This document shows, piece after piece, positions 44,128-52,423 of a stretch of 64,000 nucleotides of DNA. Every line of letters begins with the position of its first letter. Position 1 is the stretch's first letter. A program made the position numbers and the translations under genes. The notes under the pieces are model-generated. The model saw nothing but the letters and a program-made list of their open reading frames with translations, did not search any database and was not told where the DNA came from. This DNA comes from Streptomyces acidiscabies (lineage in GTDB: Bacteria > Actinomycetota > Actinomycetes > Streptomycetales > Streptomycetaceae), in contig NZ_JAGJBY010000002.1 of assembly GCF_020010905.1 (NCBI RefSeq), forward strand, positions 4,960,001 to 5,024,000, read 5' to 3'.

Positions 44128-44488
44128 CGTCATCCTTCCGGGGCCGCACGGCGCGACCCGGCAAGGATCATCGGGGCCCACGGACACCGCGCAGGCCGCA
44201 CGGGGCCGTGAACCCCTCGAAAGTGCGTCCCGGACCACCCGATCGTGGGACGGCCACGAACCTTACGAGTCCCTGACATACCCCCGAACCCCTCGCCCGG
44301 AAGCCGCCCCGCACCCAGGATGGACGACGTCACCGCGGTGCCAGTGAAGCGGCCACCGCGGTGACACCCCGGACGGCCTCACTCCACCAGCGGACGCCAG
44401 CGCGCCGGCCTCGTCCTCCGCAGACGTCCTCGCTCCGTAAGGAGTCGATCCATTCCCCACCCGGCCCCCGCCCGATGGGATGGACACC
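44128..44488. promoter_or_regulatory. Divergent regulatory gap with 17-bp motif and double palindrome
   Basis: A 361-bp gap without a gene. On the minus strand GTCAGGGACTCGTAAGG occupies 44261-44277, matching the motif repeated before the response-regulator gene and the epimerase gene. Further right, GTCACCGCGGTG (44329-44340) and CACCGCGGTGAC (44354-44365) form a perfect 12-bp inverted repeat with a 13-nt spacer. Each arm contains the self-complementary CACCGCGGTG, so it may be two operators rather than a hairpin. Confidence 0.6.
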
Positions 44489-45610
44489 ATGAAACCGCAC
44501 GTCTCTCCACCGGTGTTCAAGGGCCGCCTCCACGACGCCCGCACCGCCACCTCGATCGGCCGCTGGCTCGGCGCGACCTTCCTCGTGTGCTTCGCCACCG
44601 GCCTGATCAGCCACTTCATGCAGCACCCCCCGGACTGGCTCAGCATTCCCAGCCGTCCGGTGTGGGGGTACCGCCTCAGCCAGGGCCTGCACATCGCCTC
44701 CGGTATCGCCGCCATCCCCCTGCTGCTCGCCAAGCTGTGGACCGTCTACCCCCGCCTGTTCACCTGGCCCCCCGTCACCTCGCTGCGCCACGCCCTGGAA
44801 CGCCTCTCCGTCGCCCTCCTCGTCGCCGGAGCCCTGTTCCAGCTCGCGACCGGACTCCTCAACACGGCCCAGTGGTACCCGTGGACCTTCTCCTTCGTCC
44901 CCGCCCACTACGCCGTCGCCTGGCTGGTCACCGGCGCCCTCCTGCTGCACCTCGCCGTCAAGGCCCCCGAGATCCGCGCCCACTGGAGCCGCAACTCACC
45001 GGCCACGCTCACCCTGGACGACCCCGACCGCCGCTCCCTGCTGCGCGCGGTGGCCGCCGCCGTAGGCGCCGTCACCCTCACCACCGTCGGCCAGACCGTC
45101 ACCCCGCTGAAGAGCCTCGCCCTGTTCGCACCCCGCCACCCCGACCACGGCCCGCAGTCCCTCCCCGTCAACCGGACCGCCGCCCAGGCCGGCGTGGGAC
45201 GCGTCGCCGACGAGGAGTACCGCCTCGTCGTGACCGGCCCCCGCCCCTACACCCTCACCCTCGCCGAACTGCGCGCCCTGCCCCAGCACGAGGCGGAACT
45301 GCCGATCGCCTGCGTCGAGGGCTGGAGCCGCTCCGCCCGCTGGACCGGCGTACGCACCGCCGACCTCCTGGACCGCGCCGGCGCACCGCCGAACGCCCGC
45401 GTACGCGTCGTCTCGCTCCAACTGCGCGGCGGATACCGGGTGTCGGAGCTGGCCCACACCCACGCCCGCGACCCCCTCACCCTCCTCGCCCTGCGCCTGA
45501 ACGGCGAGGACCTCCACCCCGACCACGGCTACCCGGCCCGCCTCATCGCCCCCAACCGCCCCGGCGTCCTCCAGACCAAGTGGGTCGGCCGGCTGGAGGT
45601 CCTGTCGTGA
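44489..45610 (+). CDS. Molybdopterin-dependent oxidoreductase with membrane cytochrome domain
   Basis: A 373-aa protein in two parts. Residues ~20-165 contain four to five hydrophobic segments with histidines (LISHFMQH, GLHIASG, PAHYAVAW, LLLHLAV), as in a cytochrome b561-like anchor. A stretch DRRSLLRAVAAAVGAV follows. Residues ~240-370 form a sulfite-oxidase-type Moco domain with Cys275 (IACVEGWSRSARWTGV) as the likely molybdenum ligand and an ending GVLQTKWVGRLEVL. It should move electrons between the membrane and an outside substrate. ATG 44489 has GGATGG upstream; ATG 44480 is an alternative. The stop overlaps the next start. Confidence 0.82.
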   Translation: MKPHVSPPVFKGRLHDARTATSIGRWLGATFLVCFATGLISHFMQHPPDWLSIPSRPVWGYRLSQGLHIASGIAAIPLLLAKLWTVYPRLFTWPPVTSLRHALERLSVALLVAGALFQLATGLLNTAQWYPWTFSFVPAHYAVAWLVTGALLLHLAVKAPEIRAHWSRNSPATLTLDDPDRRSLLRAVAAAVGAVTLTTVGQTVTPLKSLALFAPRHPDHGPQSLPVNRTAAQAGVGRVADEEYRLVVTGPRPYTLTLAELRALPQHEAELPIACVEGWSRSARWTGVRTADLLDRAGAPPNARVRVVSLQLRGGYRVSELAHTHARDPLTLLALRLNGEDLHPDHGYPARLIAPNRPGVLQTKWVGRLEVLS

Positions 45611-45987
45611 GACTCCTCAGGCTCCTCGCGGGCGCGGCCGGCCTGGCACTCCTGGGTTTCGGCGCCTCCCTCCTCATCGACCTCCCGCACGCCACCGACG
45701 TCCTGCTCTGGCTCGCGGCGGCCGTCGGCCTGCACGACGGCCTGATCGCCCCGCTCGTCCTCCTGGCGGGCCGCGCGGGCGTCGTACGCGGCCCGGTCCG
45801 CGCGGCGCTGATCGTGTCCGGCGCGCTGACGGCCGTAGCGCTCCCGGTCCTGCTGCGCCCCGGCCCCCGCCCCAACTCCTCGGTGCTGCCCCTGGACTAC
45901 CCGCGCAACTGGCTGATCGCGCTCGCGGTGGTCGCGCTGACGGCAGCCGTCGCGCACCGGGTCGGGAAAAGGCTTACGAACCGCTGA
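45607..45987 (+). CDS. Small membrane protein partner of the Moco reductase
   Basis: A 126-aa protein with about four hydrophobic segments. The GTG start overlaps the TGA of the Moco gene by 4 nt, so they are coupled. I recognise no named family; a role as membrane subunit or anchor of the reductase is inferred from position only. Confidence 0.7.
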   Translation: MRLLRLLAGAAGLALLGFGASLLIDLPHATDVLLWLAAAVGLHDGLIAPLVLLAGRAGVVRGPVRAALIVSGALTAVALPVLLRPGPRPNSSVLPLDYPRNWLIALAVVALTAAVAHRVGKRLTNR

Positions 45988-45988
45988 C
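45972..45988 (-). promoter_or_regulatory. 17-bp motif upstream of the epimerase gene
   Basis: GTCAGCGGTTCGTAAGC on the minus strand, 52 bp before the ATG at 46041. It matches the two copies at 48961-49003 and the copy at 44261-44277 in 13 or more of 17 positions. It is the likely response-regulator site for the epimerase promoter. Confidence 0.55.
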
Positions 45989-46040
45989 GTCCCCGCGCCG
46001 AGCCCCCCAGGGCCACCCCCAACCCCCTACGGTCGAGGGC

Positions 46041-47084
46041 ATGTTGATCCTGGTCACCGGCGGCGCGGGCTTCATCGGCTCGCACATCGTCACCGCCCTC
46101 ACCACCGCCGGACACGACGTCCGCGTCCTCGACGCCCTGCTCCCCGCCGCCCACCGCACACCCCCGCCGGCCCCCGAAGGCGTCGTCCGCCGGGTCGCGG
46201 ACGTCCGCGACCCCACCGCCGTCGCCGAGGCCCTGCGCGGCGTGGACGCCGTCTGCCACCAGGCCGCCATGGTCGGCCTCGGCAAGGACTTCGCCGACGC
46301 CCCGGACTACGTCAGCTGCAACGACCTCGGCACGGCGGTCCTCCTCGCGGGCATGGCCGACGCGGGCGTACGACGCCTCCTGCTGGCCGGCTCGATGGTC
46401 GTCTACGGCGAGGGCCGCTACGAGTGCCCCCGCCACGGCGTCGTACGCCCCGGCCCCCGCGACCCCGCCACCCTCGACGCGGGCGGCTTCGAACCCCCCT
46501 GCCCCCACTGCGGCGCCCCCCTCGCCCCCGGCCTGGTCACCGAGGACGCCCCCACCGACCCGCGCAACGTGTACGCCGCCACCAAACTCACCCAGGAACA
46601 CCTGGCCGCCGCCTGGGCCCGCGCCACCGACGGCCACGCCACCGCGCTGCGCTACCACAACGTGTACGGCCCCGGCATGCCCCGCGACACCCCGTACGCG
46701 GGCGTCGCCTCCCTCTTCCGCTCGGCACTCGCCCGGGGCGAGGCACCCCGCGTGTACGAGGACGGCGGCCAGCGCCGCGACTTCGTCCACGTCCGCGACG
46801 TCGCCGCCGCCAACCTCGCCGCGCTGGACGCCCCGACCGGGACCGGCCTGCGCGCGTACAACGTCGGCAGCGGCGACCCCCACACGGTCGGCGAGATGGC
46901 CGAGGCCCTCGCCGCGTCGTACGGCGGCCCGCCCCCCGTCGTCACCGGCGAGTACCGCCTCGGCGACGTCCGCCACATCACCGCGTCCTCGCAGAGGCTG
47001 CGCGAGGAGCTGGGATGGCGGCCCGAGGTCGGATTCGCGGAGGGGATGCGGGAGTTCGCGGGGGCGGCGCTGCGGGCGGGGTGA
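46041..47084 (+). CDS. NAD-dependent NDP-sugar epimerase/dehydratase with Cys-rich insert
   Basis: A 347-aa extended SDR. The cofactor motif VTGGAGFIGSH (residues 5-15), the active-site Tyr-x3-Lys (VYAATK) and RYHNVYGPGM are those of UDP-glucose/galactose 4-epimerases and relatives. Between strands there is an insert of about 40 residues with C-x2-H and C-x2-C (ECPRHG; CPHCGAPL), which could bind zinc. It is convergent with the sensor-kinase gene, 10 bp apart. Together with the GT2 and GT genes to its right it suggests a cell-surface sugar pathway. Confidence 0.87.
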   Translation: MLILVTGGAGFIGSHIVTALTTAGHDVRVLDALLPAAHRTPPPAPEGVVRRVADVRDPTAVAEALRGVDAVCHQAAMVGLGKDFADAPDYVSCNDLGTAVLLAGMADAGVRRLLLAGSMVVYGEGRYECPRHGVVRPGPRDPATLDAGGFEPPCPHCGAPLAPGLVTEDAPTDPRNVYAATKLTQEHLAAAWARATDGHATALRYHNVYGPGMPRDTPYAGVASLFRSALARGEAPRVYEDGGQRRDFVHVRDVAAANLAALDAPTGTGLRAYNVGSGDPHTVGEMAEALAASYGGPPPVVTGEYRLGDVRHITASSQRLREELGWRPEVGFAEGMREFAGAALRAG

Positions 47085-47094
47085 GGGCGGCGCG

Positions 47095-48207
47095 CTACAC
47101 CGTCGCCGGCAGATGCACCTCGAACCGGCACCCGCCAGGCACGTTCGACACCGCCGCCCGCCCCTGGTGCGCCTCCACGATCCCCCGCACGATCGCGAGC
47201 CCCAGCCCCGCCCCCGCAGGCGGCGTACGGGCGTCGGTGCCCCGCCACCCGGTGTCGAACACACGGGGCAGATCCTCGGGCGGAATGCCACCGCAGCCGT
47301 CGGTCACCGCGAGCACGACCCGGTCGGCCTCCCGCCGCGCGGACACGGCCACCGTGCCGTCGGCGGGGGTCCGGCGGATCGCGTTGACCAGGAGGTTCGC
47401 GAGGACCCGGGACATCTCCCGCCCGTCGACCTCCACCGGCACCTGCTCCACCCCGGCGCCCACCAGCCGGACACCGTGCTCCCGGGCGAGCGCGTCGACC
47501 CCCGCGATCGCGTCGCCGACCAGGTCGTACACCGACAGCCGGGTCGGGGAGAGCGCGAGGACACCGGCCTGGATACGGGAGAGCTCGAAGAGGTCGCCGA
47601 CCATGTCGCCCATGCGCCCGACCTCGGCCCGGATACGGGCGTGGTAGACGCGGGGGTCGCCGACGACGCCGTCCTCCAGCGCCTCGGCCATCGCCTGGAG
47701 CCCGGCGAGCGGGGTGCGCAGGTCGTGGGAGATCCAGGCGACCAGCTCGCGGCGGGAGGCTTCGAGGGCCTGCTCGCGTTCCCGCGACGCGGCGAGCTTG
47801 GCGCTGGTCGCGGCCAACTGGCGGCTCAGCGCGGCCAGTTCGGCGGTCGGCGCGGCGGCGGGCGGGGTGAAGCTGCCGTCGTCGCCGAGCGCCCGGGTCG
47901 CCTCGGCGAGGGCCCGGCTGCCGTGGACGACGCTGCGCCCCAGCAGGAGCGACACGACGAGCGCGGCGACCGAGGCCATCGCGCACACCATGGTGACGAC
48001 CCACAGGTCGTGCTCCGACAGGAACATCGCCCACGACACGAGCATCGTCCCGGCGAGCATCGCCGCGACCGTCACGCCGGACACCACGCCGAGGGACAGC
48101 GCCACGGACCGGTCCCGCAGCAGCCGCAGCGCCGCCGCTCCGGCGAGCCCGCAGAGGGCGGCGCCGATCCCCGCGTACAGGGCGATGAGGAGGGTGTCAC
48201 CGAGCAT
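47095..48207 (-). CDS. Two-component sensor histidine kinase
   Basis: A 370-aa membrane kinase. Two to four hydrophobic segments fill residues 1-90. A HAMP-like linker follows, then the phospho-acceptor helix ISHDLRTPLAGLQAMAEAL (His near residue 155) and the ATPase domain with N-box (LVNAIRR), G1 (VTDGCGGIP) and G2 (GAGLGLAIVRGIVEAH). It is downstream of and overlaps the response-regulator gene by 11 nt. Confidence 0.9.
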   Translation of the reverse strand: MLGDTLLIALYAGIGAALCGLAGAAALRLLRDRSVALSLGVVSGVTVAAMLAGTMLVSWAMFLSEHDLWVVTMVCAMASVAALVVSLLLGRSVVHGSRALAEATRALGDDGSFTPPAAAPTAELAALSRQLAATSAKLAASREREQALEASRRELVAWISHDLRTPLAGLQAMAEALEDGVVGDPRVYHARIRAEVGRMGDMVGDLFELSRIQAGVLALSPTRLSVYDLVGDAIAGVDALAREHGVRLVGAGVEQVPVEVDGREMSRVLANLLVNAIRRTPADGTVAVSARREADRVVLAVTDGCGGIPPEDLPRVFDTGWRGTDARTPPAGAGLGLAIVRGIVEAHQGRAAVSNVPGGCRFEVHLPATV

Positions 48208-48907
48208 CGCCGGCCTCCTCGACGGGCGGGTCGAAGCGGTAGCCGACGCCCCACACCGTACTGATCAGCCGGGGCTCGGCCGGATCGTCCTCGACCTTCT
48301 CGCGCAGCCGCCGCACATGGACGGTGACCGTCGACAGGTCACCGAACTCCCACCCCCACACCTCCCGCATCAGGTCCTCGCGGCTCGTGGCCCGCCCGGG
48401 GTGGCGCAGGAAGAACGTCAGCAGGTCGAACTCCCGGATCGTCAGGGCGAGTTCCGTGCCGTGCCGGGTGGCCCGGCGGGCGACGGGGTCGACGGCGAGG
48501 GGCCCGCTGCGCAGCCACGGCCCGGTGCGGGCGGCCGGGGGAGCGCCGGTGGCCCGGCGCAGTACCGATTCGACCCGCAGGACCAGTTCGCGCGGGCTGA
48601 ACGGCTTGGTGACGTAGTCGTCCGCACCGACCTCCAGGCCGAGGATGCGGTCCTCCTCGTCGCCCCGCGCGGTCAGCATGATCACCGGCAGCGGTCCGTC
48701 CGCGCGGACCCGGCGGCACACCTCCAGGCCGTCCATGCCGGGCAGCATCAGGTCCAGGACGACCAGGTCGGGCGGGTGGGCGGCGGCCCGGGCGACGGCG
48801 GCGGGCCCGTCGGCGGCCACTTCGACGGCGAAGCCGGCCCGGTCCAGATACCCGGCGACGACCTCGGAGACGGTGGGGTCGTCGTCCACCACGAGTACAC
48901 GTTTCAC
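48197..48907 (-). CDS. OmpR-family response regulator
   Basis: A 236-aa regulator. The receiver has the acid pair (VDDD), the phospho-acceptor in LVVLDLMLPGMDGLEV, and Thr and Lys (MLTARG; VTKPFSP). The C-terminal winged helix ends with STVTVHVRRLREKVEDDP and VWGVGYRF. Cognate kinase follows in the same operon. Direct copies of a 17-bp motif lie in its own promoter gap and at two other promoters of the locus, which makes it the first candidate for their binding protein. Confidence 0.92.
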   Translation of the reverse strand: MKRVLVVDDDPTVSEVVAGYLDRAGFAVEVAADGPAAVARAAAHPPDLVVLDLMLPGMDGLEVCRRVRADGPLPVIMLTARGDEEDRILGLEVGADDYVTKPFSPRELVLRVESVLRRATGAPPAARTGPWLRSGPLAVDPVARRATRHGTELALTIREFDLLTFFLRHPGRATSREDLMREVWGWEFGDLSTVTVHVRRLREKVEDDPAEPRLISTVWGVGYRFDPPVEEAGDAR

Positions 48908-48960
48908 TCCGCGAGTCTGACACCCGGCCGAGGGCTTTCACCCAGGTCGCCGGGGGAGAC

Positions 48961-49003
48961 GTCAGCGAATCGTAAGGAGTGGTGACGTCAGCGGTTCGTA
49001 AGG
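48961..49003 (+). promoter_or_regulatory. Two direct copies of the 17-bp motif between RR and GT2 genes
   Basis: GTCAGCGAATCGTAAGG (48961-48977) and GTCAGCGGTTCGTAAGG (48987-49003) repeat at 26 bp in the same orientation. They differ at two positions. They lie in the 140-bp gap between the divergent response-regulator and glycosyltransferase genes and so can control both. Confidence 0.7.
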
Positions 49004-49048
49004 AGACCAAGTCCCTTATGTCCGCTTCGCGTTCGTAGGGTGAGTGAC

Positions 49049-49747
49049 GTGACCGAGACCTCCCCACCCACCGTTTCCGTGGACGTCGTCCTGCCCTGCC
49101 TCGACGAGGCCGAGGCCCTGCCCTGGGTCCTGGAGCGGATCCCGTCCGGCTGGCGCGCGATCGTCGTCGACAACGGCTCCACCGACGGCTCGCCCGACAT
49201 CGCCCGCGCGCTGGGCGCCCACGTCGTCCACGAATCCCGCCGGGGCTTCGGCGCCGCCTGCCACGCGGGCCTGACGGCGGCCACCGCCGACGTCGTCTGC
49301 TTCTGCGACTGCGACGCCTCCCTCGACCCCGGCCTCCTGCCCCGCGTCGCCGGCCCCGTCCTCGACGGCACCGCCGACCTCGCGCTCGGCCGCCGCAGGC
49401 CCACCGCCCTCGGCGCCTGGCCCGCGCACGCCCGCCTCGCCAACCTCGAACTCGCCCGCCTGGTCCGCCGCCGCACCGGCCTCGCCCTGCGCGACCTCGG
49501 CCCGATGCGCGCCGCCCGCCGCGAGCCCCTCCTCGCCCTCGGCCTCACCGACCGCCGCTCCGGCTACCCCCTCCAGATGGTCGTCCGCGCGGCCGACGCG
49601 GGCTGGCGCATCCACGAGACCGACGTCCCCTACCTCCCGCGCGCGGGCCGCTCGAAGGTCACCGGCACCTGGCGGGGAGCCTGGCAGGCGGTACGGGACA
49701 TGCGCGTCGTCCTCGCGGAACCGGCCGTGCAGGAGGCCACCCGATGA
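49049..49747 (+). CDS. Glycosyltransferase family 2
   Basis: A 232-aa GT-A enzyme starting DVVLPCLDEAEALPWVLERIP, with the nucleotide-sugar site IVVDNGSTDGS and the metal motif near FCDCDASLDP. This is the small dolichyl-phosphate-mannose-synthase-like type without a membrane tail. It may charge a polyprenyl phosphate with a sugar for the polytopic transferase three genes on. GTG 49049 (AGGGTGAG upstream) is preferred over GTG 49040. ATGA overlap with the next gene. Confidence 0.87.
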   Translation: MTETSPPTVSVDVVLPCLDEAEALPWVLERIPSGWRAIVVDNGSTDGSPDIARALGAHVVHESRRGFGAACHAGLTAATADVVCFCDCDASLDPGLLPRVAGPVLDGTADLALGRRRPTALGAWPAHARLANLELARLVRRRTGLALRDLGPMRAARREPLLALGLTDRRSGYPLQMVVRAADAGWRIHETDVPYLPRAGRSKVTGTWRGAWQAVRDMRVVLAEPAVQEATR

Positions 49748-50376
49748 CCCTGACCCTCCTCCTGATCGCCAAACAACCCCTCCCCGGCCGCGTCAAGACC
49801 CGCCTCACCCCGCCCTACACCCCCGAAGAGGCCGCCACCCTCGCCGAAGCCTCCCTCACCGACACCCTCCACACCCTCCTGCGCGTCCCCGCCCACCGCC
49901 GCCTCCTCGTCCTCGAAGGCGCCCCCGGCCCCTGGCTCCCACCCGGCTACGAGGTCGTCCCCCAGACCCCCGGCGACCTGGCCGACCGCATCGCGGGCGC
50001 CTTCGCCCACTGCACCGACGGCCCCGCCCTCCTCGTCGGCATGGACACCCCCCACCTCACCCCCGCCCTCCTCGCGGGCGTCGGCGAGGACGGCCACGAC
50101 GCCTGGTTCGGCCCCGCGGCCGACGGCGGCTTCTGGGCCCTCGGCCTCGCCGACCCGGCCCGCGCCGGACACCTCGTACGCGGCGTCCCGATGTCCACCG
50201 ACCGCACCGGCGCGATCCAGCGCCGCCGCCTCACCGACGCCGGCCTGACCGTCCGCGACCTCCCCGTCCTGCGCGACGTCGACACCGCCGCCGACGCCAC
50301 CGAGGTCGCCGCCCTGTGCCCGCCCGGCGCACGCTTCGCCGCTGCCGTCACTGCGTACGCCGGAGTCCTCAGGTGA
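49744..50376 (+). CDS. DUF2064 / TIGR04282-type nucleotidyl- or glycosyltransferase
   Basis: A 210-aa protein with the family signature LLIAKQPLPGRVKTRLTPP at its N-terminus, then VGMDTPHLTP and AADGGFWALGL. The fold is that of CofC/MobA-like nucleotidyltransferases. The family is often found beside a GT2 gene, as here, and is sometimes annotated as arsenosugar glycosyltransferase, which is not proven for this type. It overlaps both neighbours by 4 nt. Confidence 0.85.
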   Translation: MTLTLLLIAKQPLPGRVKTRLTPPYTPEEAATLAEASLTDTLHTLLRVPAHRRLLVLEGAPGPWLPPGYEVVPQTPGDLADRIAGAFAHCTDGPALLVGMDTPHLTPALLAGVGEDGHDAWFGPAADGGFWALGLADPARAGHLVRGVPMSTDRTGAIQRRRLTDAGLTVRDLPVLRDVDTAADATEVAALCPPGARFAAAVTAYAGVLR

Positions 50377-51059
50377 GCGCCGGGGAAGGCCTCGCGACCC
50401 GGCCGCGCCCCGCAGGAACGCCCTGGACCGACGACCCGTACGCCCACGCCCTGCGCACCGGCCGCGGCCCGCTGTACCTGCGCTGCCTCGACACGGCCCG
50501 CCTCCTCCCGCTGGACGTGGAGCGCTGGTGCGCCGCCGCCGACGAAGCCGACACGGCCGTCCTGCGCCGCTGCACCGGCCGCGTCCTGGACGTCGGCTGC
50601 GGCCCCGGCCGCCTGGTCGCCGCGCTCGCCGCGACCGGCGTACCGGCGCTCGGCGTCGACGTCAGCCCCGCCGCCGTCGCCCGCACCCGGCGGCTCGGCG
50701 GCACCGCCCTGCGCCGCTCGGTCTTCGACCGGCTGCCGAGCGAGGGCCGCTGGGACACCGTCCTGCTCCTCGACGGCAATGTGGGCATCGGCGGCGACCC
50801 GGCCGCCCTCCTCGCCCGCCTGCGCGAACTCCTGCGCCCCGGCGGCCGGTTGCTCGCGGAGACGGCGTACGACGACGTCGACGACCGCCTCACCGTCCGC
50901 GTCGAGAACGCCGGCGGCCACCACGGAACGGCCTTCCCCTGGGCCCGCGTCGGCCCCACCGCGCTCCTGCGCACGGCCGAGGCGACCGGCTGGACGGGCG
51001 CCGACCTGTGGACGGCGGGGGAGCGGTGCTTCGTCGACCTGCGGGCCGCCGCGTCATGA
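50373..51059 (+). CDS. Class I SAM-dependent methyltransferase
   Basis: A 228-aa enzyme with motif I VLDVGCGPGRLVAALAATG, acidic motif II near LGVDVSP and a post-I stretch WDTVLLLDGNVGIGG. The acceptor is unknown but should belong to the same sugar pathway, since the GTG start overlaps the DUF2064 stop and its own stop overlaps the next start. Confidence 0.85.
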   Translation: MSAGEGLATRPRPAGTPWTDDPYAHALRTGRGPLYLRCLDTARLLPLDVERWCAAADEADTAVLRRCTGRVLDVGCGPGRLVAALAATGVPALGVDVSPAAVARTRRLGGTALRRSVFDRLPSEGRWDTVLLLDGNVGIGGDPAALLARLRELLRPGGRLLAETAYDDVDDRLTVRVENAGGHHGTAFPWARVGPTALLRTAEATGWTGADLWTAGERCFVDLRAAAS

Positions 51060-52423
51060 CCGCCGCCGTCGTCCTCCTCCTGGCCGCGCTCACCGCGACC
51101 GTGACCCTCACCCTCCACGCGGGCGACAACCTCCAGGCCCCCGGCGCTCTGCTCGCCGGGAACGCCGTCGCCTGGACCCTGTTCGCCGCCGCCGTGTGGA
51201 CCGTACGCAAGGTCCCGCGCCGCCACGCGACCCTCCTGGTCCTGCTGGGCGGCGCCGCCGTCGCCCTCGCGGGCCTGACCGCACCACCCCGCACCAGCGA
51301 CGACATGTTCCGCTACGCCTGGGACGGCCGCGTCCAGGCCGCCGGCATCTCCCCCTACGCCCACCCGCCGGCCGCCCCCGAACTCGCGAGCCTGCGCGAC
51401 GAATGGCTCTTCCCGACGAAGGAGTCCTGCGAGGGCTGGGGCCTCACCCGCGCCCCGGGCGACCTGTGCGTCCGCATCAACCGCCCGACCGTCCCCACCA
51501 TCTACCCGCCCGTCGCCGAGGCCTGGTACCTCGCCGTCCACACCGTCTCCCCGCCCGACAGCCGCCACAAGCCCATCCAACTCGGCGGCGCGCTCCTGGC
51601 CTTCGGTACGACCCTGGCCCTGCTGAAGTTCCTGCGCCGCACCCCCGCCACGGCGGCCCTGTGGGCCTGGTGCCCGGCGGTCGCCTTCGAGGCGGTCAAC
51701 AACGCCCACATCGACACCCTCGGCGTCCTGCTCACCGTCCTCGCCCTGGGCACCACCAGCACCCGGCGTGGCGCCCTCCTCGGCGCCGCGATCGCCGTGA
51801 AGATTCTCCCCGTCCTCGCCCTCCCCGCCGCCCTCAGCGGCCGACGCCCCCTGCGCGTCGCCGCCGCGGCAGCCCTCACGGTGGCCCTCGCCTACCTCCC
51901 GTACGCGGTCGCCTCCGGCCCCGGCGTCCTCGGCTACCTGCCGGGCTATCTCCACGAGGAGGGCTACGACCAGGACGACGTACGGCGCTTCGCGCTCCTG
52001 CGCCTCCTGCTGCCGCCCGTCGCGGCGGGCCCGGTCGCGGTCGTCCTGCTGGCCCTGACCGCCCTGTACGTGTGGCGGCGCGGCGACCCCGCCCGCCCCT
52101 GGACCGGCGCCCTCCTCATGACCGGCACGACCCTGCTCCTCCTCTCCCCGAACTACCCCTGGTACTCCCTCCTCCTGATCGCCCTCGCCACCCTGTCCGA
52201 CCGCTGGGAATGGCTCCCCGTCACCCTCGCGGGCACCACCCTCTACCTGGCAGGACGCCTGCTGCCCGGCTTCCCGCTCCAGGCGTGGACGTACGGCACG
52301 GCGGCGGCCGTGGTGCTCGCCGGGACCTGGTGGCGTGCGCGGAGTCAGGCGAGGGAGAGGCGGTCGGACAGCCCGGCGGCGCTGAACGCGGCGGTCAACT
52401 CCCCACGCCCCTCGGTGAAATGA
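51056..52423 (+). CDS. Polytopic glycosyltransferase (GT87/mannosyltransferase-like)
   Basis: A 455-aa protein with about ten to twelve membrane segments. The first outer loop carries RTSDDMFRYAWDGRVQAAGISPYAHPP. Paired acids followed by R-Y-x-W-D-G are the catalytic-loop signature of polyprenyl-phosphate-sugar-dependent GT-C enzymes. It probably transfers a sugar on the outer face of the membrane, using a lipid-linked donor made by the GT2 enzyme. Last gene of a four-gene coupled operon. It overlaps the metallo-hydrolase gene by 79 bp tail to tail. Confidence 0.83.
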   Translation: MTAAVVLLLAALTATVTLTLHAGDNLQAPGALLAGNAVAWTLFAAAVWTVRKVPRRHATLLVLLGGAAVALAGLTAPPRTSDDMFRYAWDGRVQAAGISPYAHPPAAPELASLRDEWLFPTKESCEGWGLTRAPGDLCVRINRPTVPTIYPPVAEAWYLAVHTVSPPDSRHKPIQLGGALLAFGTTLALLKFLRRTPATAALWAWCPAVAFEAVNNAHIDTLGVLLTVLALGTTSTRRGALLGAAIAVKILPVLALPAALSGRRPLRVAAAAALTVALAYLPYAVASGPGVLGYLPGYLHEEGYDQDDVRRFALLRLLLPPVAAGPVAVVLLALTALYVWRRGDPARPWTGALLMTGTTLLLLSPNYPWYSLLLIALATLSDRWEWLPVTLAGTTLYLAGRLLPGFPLQAWTYGTAAAVVLAGTWWRARSQARERRSDSPAALNAAVNSPRPSVK

